From the NCBI GenBank assembly GCA_019114715.1, contig DXEZ01000176.1:1-7855 (forward strand): a DNA stretch of 7,855 nucleotides, written 5' to 3'. Below the pieces are notes generated by a model that was given only the letters and a program-made list of their open reading frames with translations, searched no databases and was not told the DNA's origin. Made by a program: the position numbers and the translations under genes. Shown piece by piece: positions 5,931 to 7,855 of this stretch (position 1 is the stretch's first letter; the number at the start of each line of letters is the position of its first letter). The DNA comes from Candidatus Sphingobacterium stercoripullorum. GTDB taxonomy: Bacteria > Bacteroidota > Bacteroidia > Sphingobacteriales > Sphingobacteriaceae.

Positions 5931-7340
5931 ATGATAGAGAATCCTAATACCGACATAGTCCAGAAGATAGAAAGCAACCCGCCTTACCGCTTGTTTTTAT
6001 TTGTAATAATTTCTTTAGCATTGTTGATGCAAACTATTGATTCCACCATTGTTGCTACTGCCTTACACGCTATGCAAAATGACTTTAAGAGCTCGGTAGC
6101 ATTAGTAGGGTGGACTTTAACAGCCTACTCATTTGGATTTGTATTGATGCTTCCCTTAAGTGCAAAATTGAGTATAAAGTTTGGACATAAAAAAATATTT
6201 ATAATTTCCGTTTTTGTATTTACTTTAACCTCCTGGTTTTGTGGGTTGGCCACAAATATTTATGTGTTGATTGCTATGCGTGTTTTGCAAGCTATGGGAG
6301 GTGCAGGCATAACGCCTGCCGCAACGGGGATCATTGTGGATTATTTCGGACGAACCAAAGCACAATACTTAGGACTTTTCGGAAGTATTTTTGCAAGCGG
6401 AGCTATGATTGGTCCTATCTTCGGAGGCGTGTTTGTAACATACTGGTCTTGGGAGTGGATCTTTTATATTAATATCCCAATAGGATTGATCATCCTTCTT
6501 TTGGCTATTAAGTTTATACCTAAAGATAATTTAAAGGTCAAGGTTCGGGAGAAAATGGATTTAACAGGTATGGCATTGATGGGATTGGCCATTCTATTTG
6601 CAATGGGAGGAGCAACTTATTTAGCAGAGCAGCAAGCAAATTTGAACATTGCAGTTTTTATAGGTTTATTTCTTGCAGCAGCAATAAGTACTTGGGCTTT
6701 ATTTAAGCATCTGGGAAAAGTTCCTTTTCCGTTTATCAATCTTAAGTTTATTATAGGGAAGAACTTCGGTGCAGTAAATTTACTTAATGTTATTCATTCA
6801 GGAATGACCATAGGAGCGAACTCGCTTGTTCCTTTATACGCTATTAATCGATATGGAATCAGTGAGTTGCATTCTGGGACTCTATTGGTGGCGAATGGGA
6901 TCGCTTCGGTGGTTCTTTCTAGTATTCTAAGTGTTAATATCCATAAAACAGGCTATAGGAAACCTTTATACGTGGGTAGTTTGCTATTAACCTGCGGTGT
7001 AGGGTTGTTGTCAGTTAGCCCCTTGTTTGGCATTCCGCCTTATTATTGGTTGATGGGCTGTACACTTATAATAGGGGCTTCTATTGGTACCATGAGTCCA
7101 TCTGCTCGAAACGCTGGTTTACAACTAGCCCCAGATCAGTCAGCTAATATTGCAGCTATCCGTTCCTTAGGAATGCAAATGGGATATATTACATCTGTCG
7201 CACTAGCTACTACCGTTGTATCTATGAATGCTGCTAACAGCGGATCGGTTCATGCTATGGTGTATTTAGGTCTTGCGATTGTTATATTTTTAACAATTCC
7301 TGTGATTTCGAAAATCCAAGAGGTTAAAGGATCCTGGTAA
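5931..7340 (+). CDS. MFS transporter, DHA2 (EmrB/QacA-like) drug:proton antiporter type
   Basis: The 469-aa integral membrane protein has about 14 hydrophobic segments, as in the DHA2 family, which exports drugs or other small molecules in exchange for protons. After a roughly 20-residue polar N-terminus, helix 1 carries the D1-type motif IDSTIVATALHAM (36-48, with Asp37 in the membrane). The helix 2-3 loop has a divergent motif A (AKLSIKFGHKK, 78-88) in which the usual Asp is Ile82. Helix 5 holds an intact antiporter motif C (GAMIGPIFGG, 157-166), followed by SWEWIFYINIPIG (173-185), typical of this family. The C-terminal half contains GTMSPSARNAGLQLAPDQ at 386-403. The length is slightly short of EmrB but complete. 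No EmrA-like adaptor or regulator gene is adjacent, so the substrate is open. It stands alone: divergent from DUF488 and followed by a gene-free stretch. Confidence 0.92.
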   Translation: MIENPNTDIVQKIESNPPYRLFLFVIISLALLMQTIDSTIVATALHAMQNDFKSSVALVGWTLTAYSFGFVLMLPLSAKLSIKFGHKKIFIISVFVFTLTSWFCGLATNIYVLIAMRVLQAMGGAGITPAATGIIVDYFGRTKAQYLGLFGSIFASGAMIGPIFGGVFVTYWSWEWIFYINIPIGLIILLLAIKFIPKDNLKVKVREKMDLTGMALMGLAILFAMGGATYLAEQQANLNIAVFIGLFLAAAISTWALFKHLGKVPFPFINLKFIIGKNFGAVNLLNVIHSGMTIGANSLVPLYAINRYGISELHSGTLLVANGIASVVLSSILSVNIHKTGYRKPLYVGSLLLTCGVGLLSVSPLFGIPPYYWLMGCTLIIGASIGTMSPSARNAGLQLAPDQSANIAAIRSLGMQMGYITSVALATTVVSMNAANSGSVHAMVYLGLAIVIFLTIPVISKIQEVKGSW

Positions 7341-7366
7341 TAAATATCAACTCGAAACAATTGATG

Positions 7367-7412
7367 GGCTGGTTGGTTTGTTGTTAGTATGAATCAGGTG
7401 ATCTAATCAGCC
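7367..7412 (+). terminator. Weak hairpin after the MFS gene, possible terminator
   Basis: GGCTGGTT (7367-7374) pairs with AATCAGCC (7405-7412) through eight pairs including one G-T wobble. The loop holds a further small ATCA/TGAT stem. It starts 27 bases past the MFS stop. The sequence after it is A+T-rich but has no clean T-run, so intrinsic termination is only possible. Confidence 0.3.
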
Positions 7413-7433
7413 AGAAGCTTTGCTAATTATTTA

Positions 7434-7514
7434 ATGCAGTATGTCAAGGTTGGAATAAGCTGTTTGCTTTTGTGGTTCGTCGTATTCATTTTGTTTATAA
7501 TACTTCAGAAGTAG
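7434..7514 (+). CDS. Possible 26-aa single-helix membrane micro-protein
   Basis: An ATG at 7434 opens 26 codons ending in TAG at 7512-7514. The peptide is MQYVKVGI, then a near-uninterrupted hydrophobic run (SCLLLWFVVF, ILFII), then LQK. That is one membrane helix with a Lys on each side, the look of small regulatory membrane peptides and of type I toxin peptides. It lies in the roughly 400-base stretch between the MFS gene and the tRNA, where no longer gene is visible. No ribosome-binding site is evident, but that is normal for Bacteroidota. T-rich DNA readily gives hydrophobic codons by chance, so this is a candidate only. Confidence 0.25.
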   Translation: MQYVKVGISCLLLWFVVFILFIILQK

Positions 7515-7672
7515 TTATAAGTAGGAGTTTCTATAAAAAGTGGATGCCCGTAAGAGTTGCATATTGTTTGTCGGTTTCTTATAGGTCTCTTGATTTTGTA
7601 ATGTGCTTTAAAAATGTAAGTGGTTCATTATTAGGGTTGATGGTGTTTTAGTGTAAAATAAAGCTGAATAAA

Positions 7673-7705
7673 TTTGTTTATGTGATGTGTCTTTTGTTAT
7701 CTTTG
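7673..7705 (+). promoter_or_regulatory. Bacteroidota-type promoter for tRNA-Met
   Basis: TTTG at 7673-7676 and TATCTTTG at 7698-7705 match the -33 (TTTG) and -7 (TAnnTTTG) elements exactly, with 21 bases between. Transcription would start near 7712, about 30 bases before the mature tRNA, leaving a short 5' leader for RNase P. Confidence 0.75.
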
Positions 7706-7744
7706 CACCACTGCTAAGCAGAAGAAATACCAAAAAGGTAATTC

Positions 7745-7818
7745 GGCGGGGTAGCTCAGATGGTCAGAGCGCAGGATTCATAACCCTGAGGTCACGGGTT
7801 CAATTCCCGTCTCCGCTA
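7745..7818 (+). tRNA. tRNA-Met (anticodon CAU), elongator type
   Basis: A complete 74-base cloverleaf. The acceptor stem pairs 7745-7751 with 7811-7817 (G-U at the first and sixth pairs), discriminator A7818. The D-arm is GCTC/GAGC (7754-7757 with 7767-7770). The anticodon loop TTCATAA is at 7777-7783 with CAT at 7779-7781. The variable loop has five bases (7789-7793), and the T-arm is ACGGG/CCCGT around TTCAATT. The CCA end is not encoded. The anticodon stem lacks the three consecutive G-C pairs of initiators (its innermost pair is an A-C mismatch) and pair 1-72 is G-U, so it is not the initiator. A lysidine-modified tRNA-Ile2 also reads CAT and cannot be fully excluded. Confidence 0.95.
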
Positions 7819-7822
7819 CGAA

Positions 7823-7841
7823 GATAAACGCGAGGTTTATC
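7823..7841 (+). other. Hairpin immediately 3' of the tRNA
   Basis: GATAAAC (7823-7829) pairs perfectly with GTTTATC (7835-7841) around a five-base GCGAG loop, four bases after the tRNA. There is no T-run before the window ends, so it is more likely a processing stem or spacer than an intrinsic terminator; the continuation is outside the window. Confidence 0.4.
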
Positions 7842-7855
7842 CAGGAAACAGAAAA

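Noticed and set aside
6239..6472. 77-codon frame inside the MFS gene
   Set aside because: Alternate-frame shadow; Cys/Arg-rich composition unlike a real protein.

Overview
The window looks like a chromosomal segment of a Bacteroidota bacterium, probably a marine or environmental Cytophagia/Flavobacteriia-type organism. This rests on four things: a TonB-dependent receptor with an N-terminal carboxypeptidase-regulatory-like domain, a lipoprotein whose signal Cys is followed by a Lys-Glu-Asp export-type signature, promoters of the TTTG / TAnnTTTG class (clearest before the tRNA), and start codons without evident Shine-Dalgarno sites. The DNA is A+T-rich throughout. I see no insertion sequence, phage gene, CRISPR array or other sign of recent transfer.

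Layout. Bases 1-81 carry the last 26 codons of an unidentified gene. Bases 82-375 are a gene-free leader with several small hairpins and a TTAACA-N5-TTAACA direct repeat just ahead of a plausible promoter. Next come two genes reading rightwards: a TonB-dependent outer-membrane receptor (376-3126) and a surface-type lipoprotein with a predicted beta-helix (3217-4419). A strong two-way terminator hairpin (4454-4505) separates them from two leftward genes: a membrane-anchored DUF4230 protein (4562-5122) and a DUF488 protein (5223-5753). A 177-base divergent promoter region leads to a rightward 14-helix-type MFS exporter (5931-7340). Then follows about 400 bases without a conventional gene, holding one possible 26-codon membrane micro-ORF, and a tRNA-Met (CAU) with a well-formed promoter.

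How the genes fit together. The receptor and lipoprotein form the only obvious functional unit: an outer-membrane importer with a partner on the cell surface that is not SusD-like. The substrate cannot be read from the sequence. The direct repeat resembles the half-site and 11-bp periodicity of PhoB/PhoP-type boxes, which makes phosphate-responsive scavenging a testable idea, not a conclusion. The DUF4230, DUF488 and MFS genes look like independent housekeeping or accessory genes. The least described parts are the receptor/lipoprotein pair with its leader, and the micro-ORF before the tRNA.
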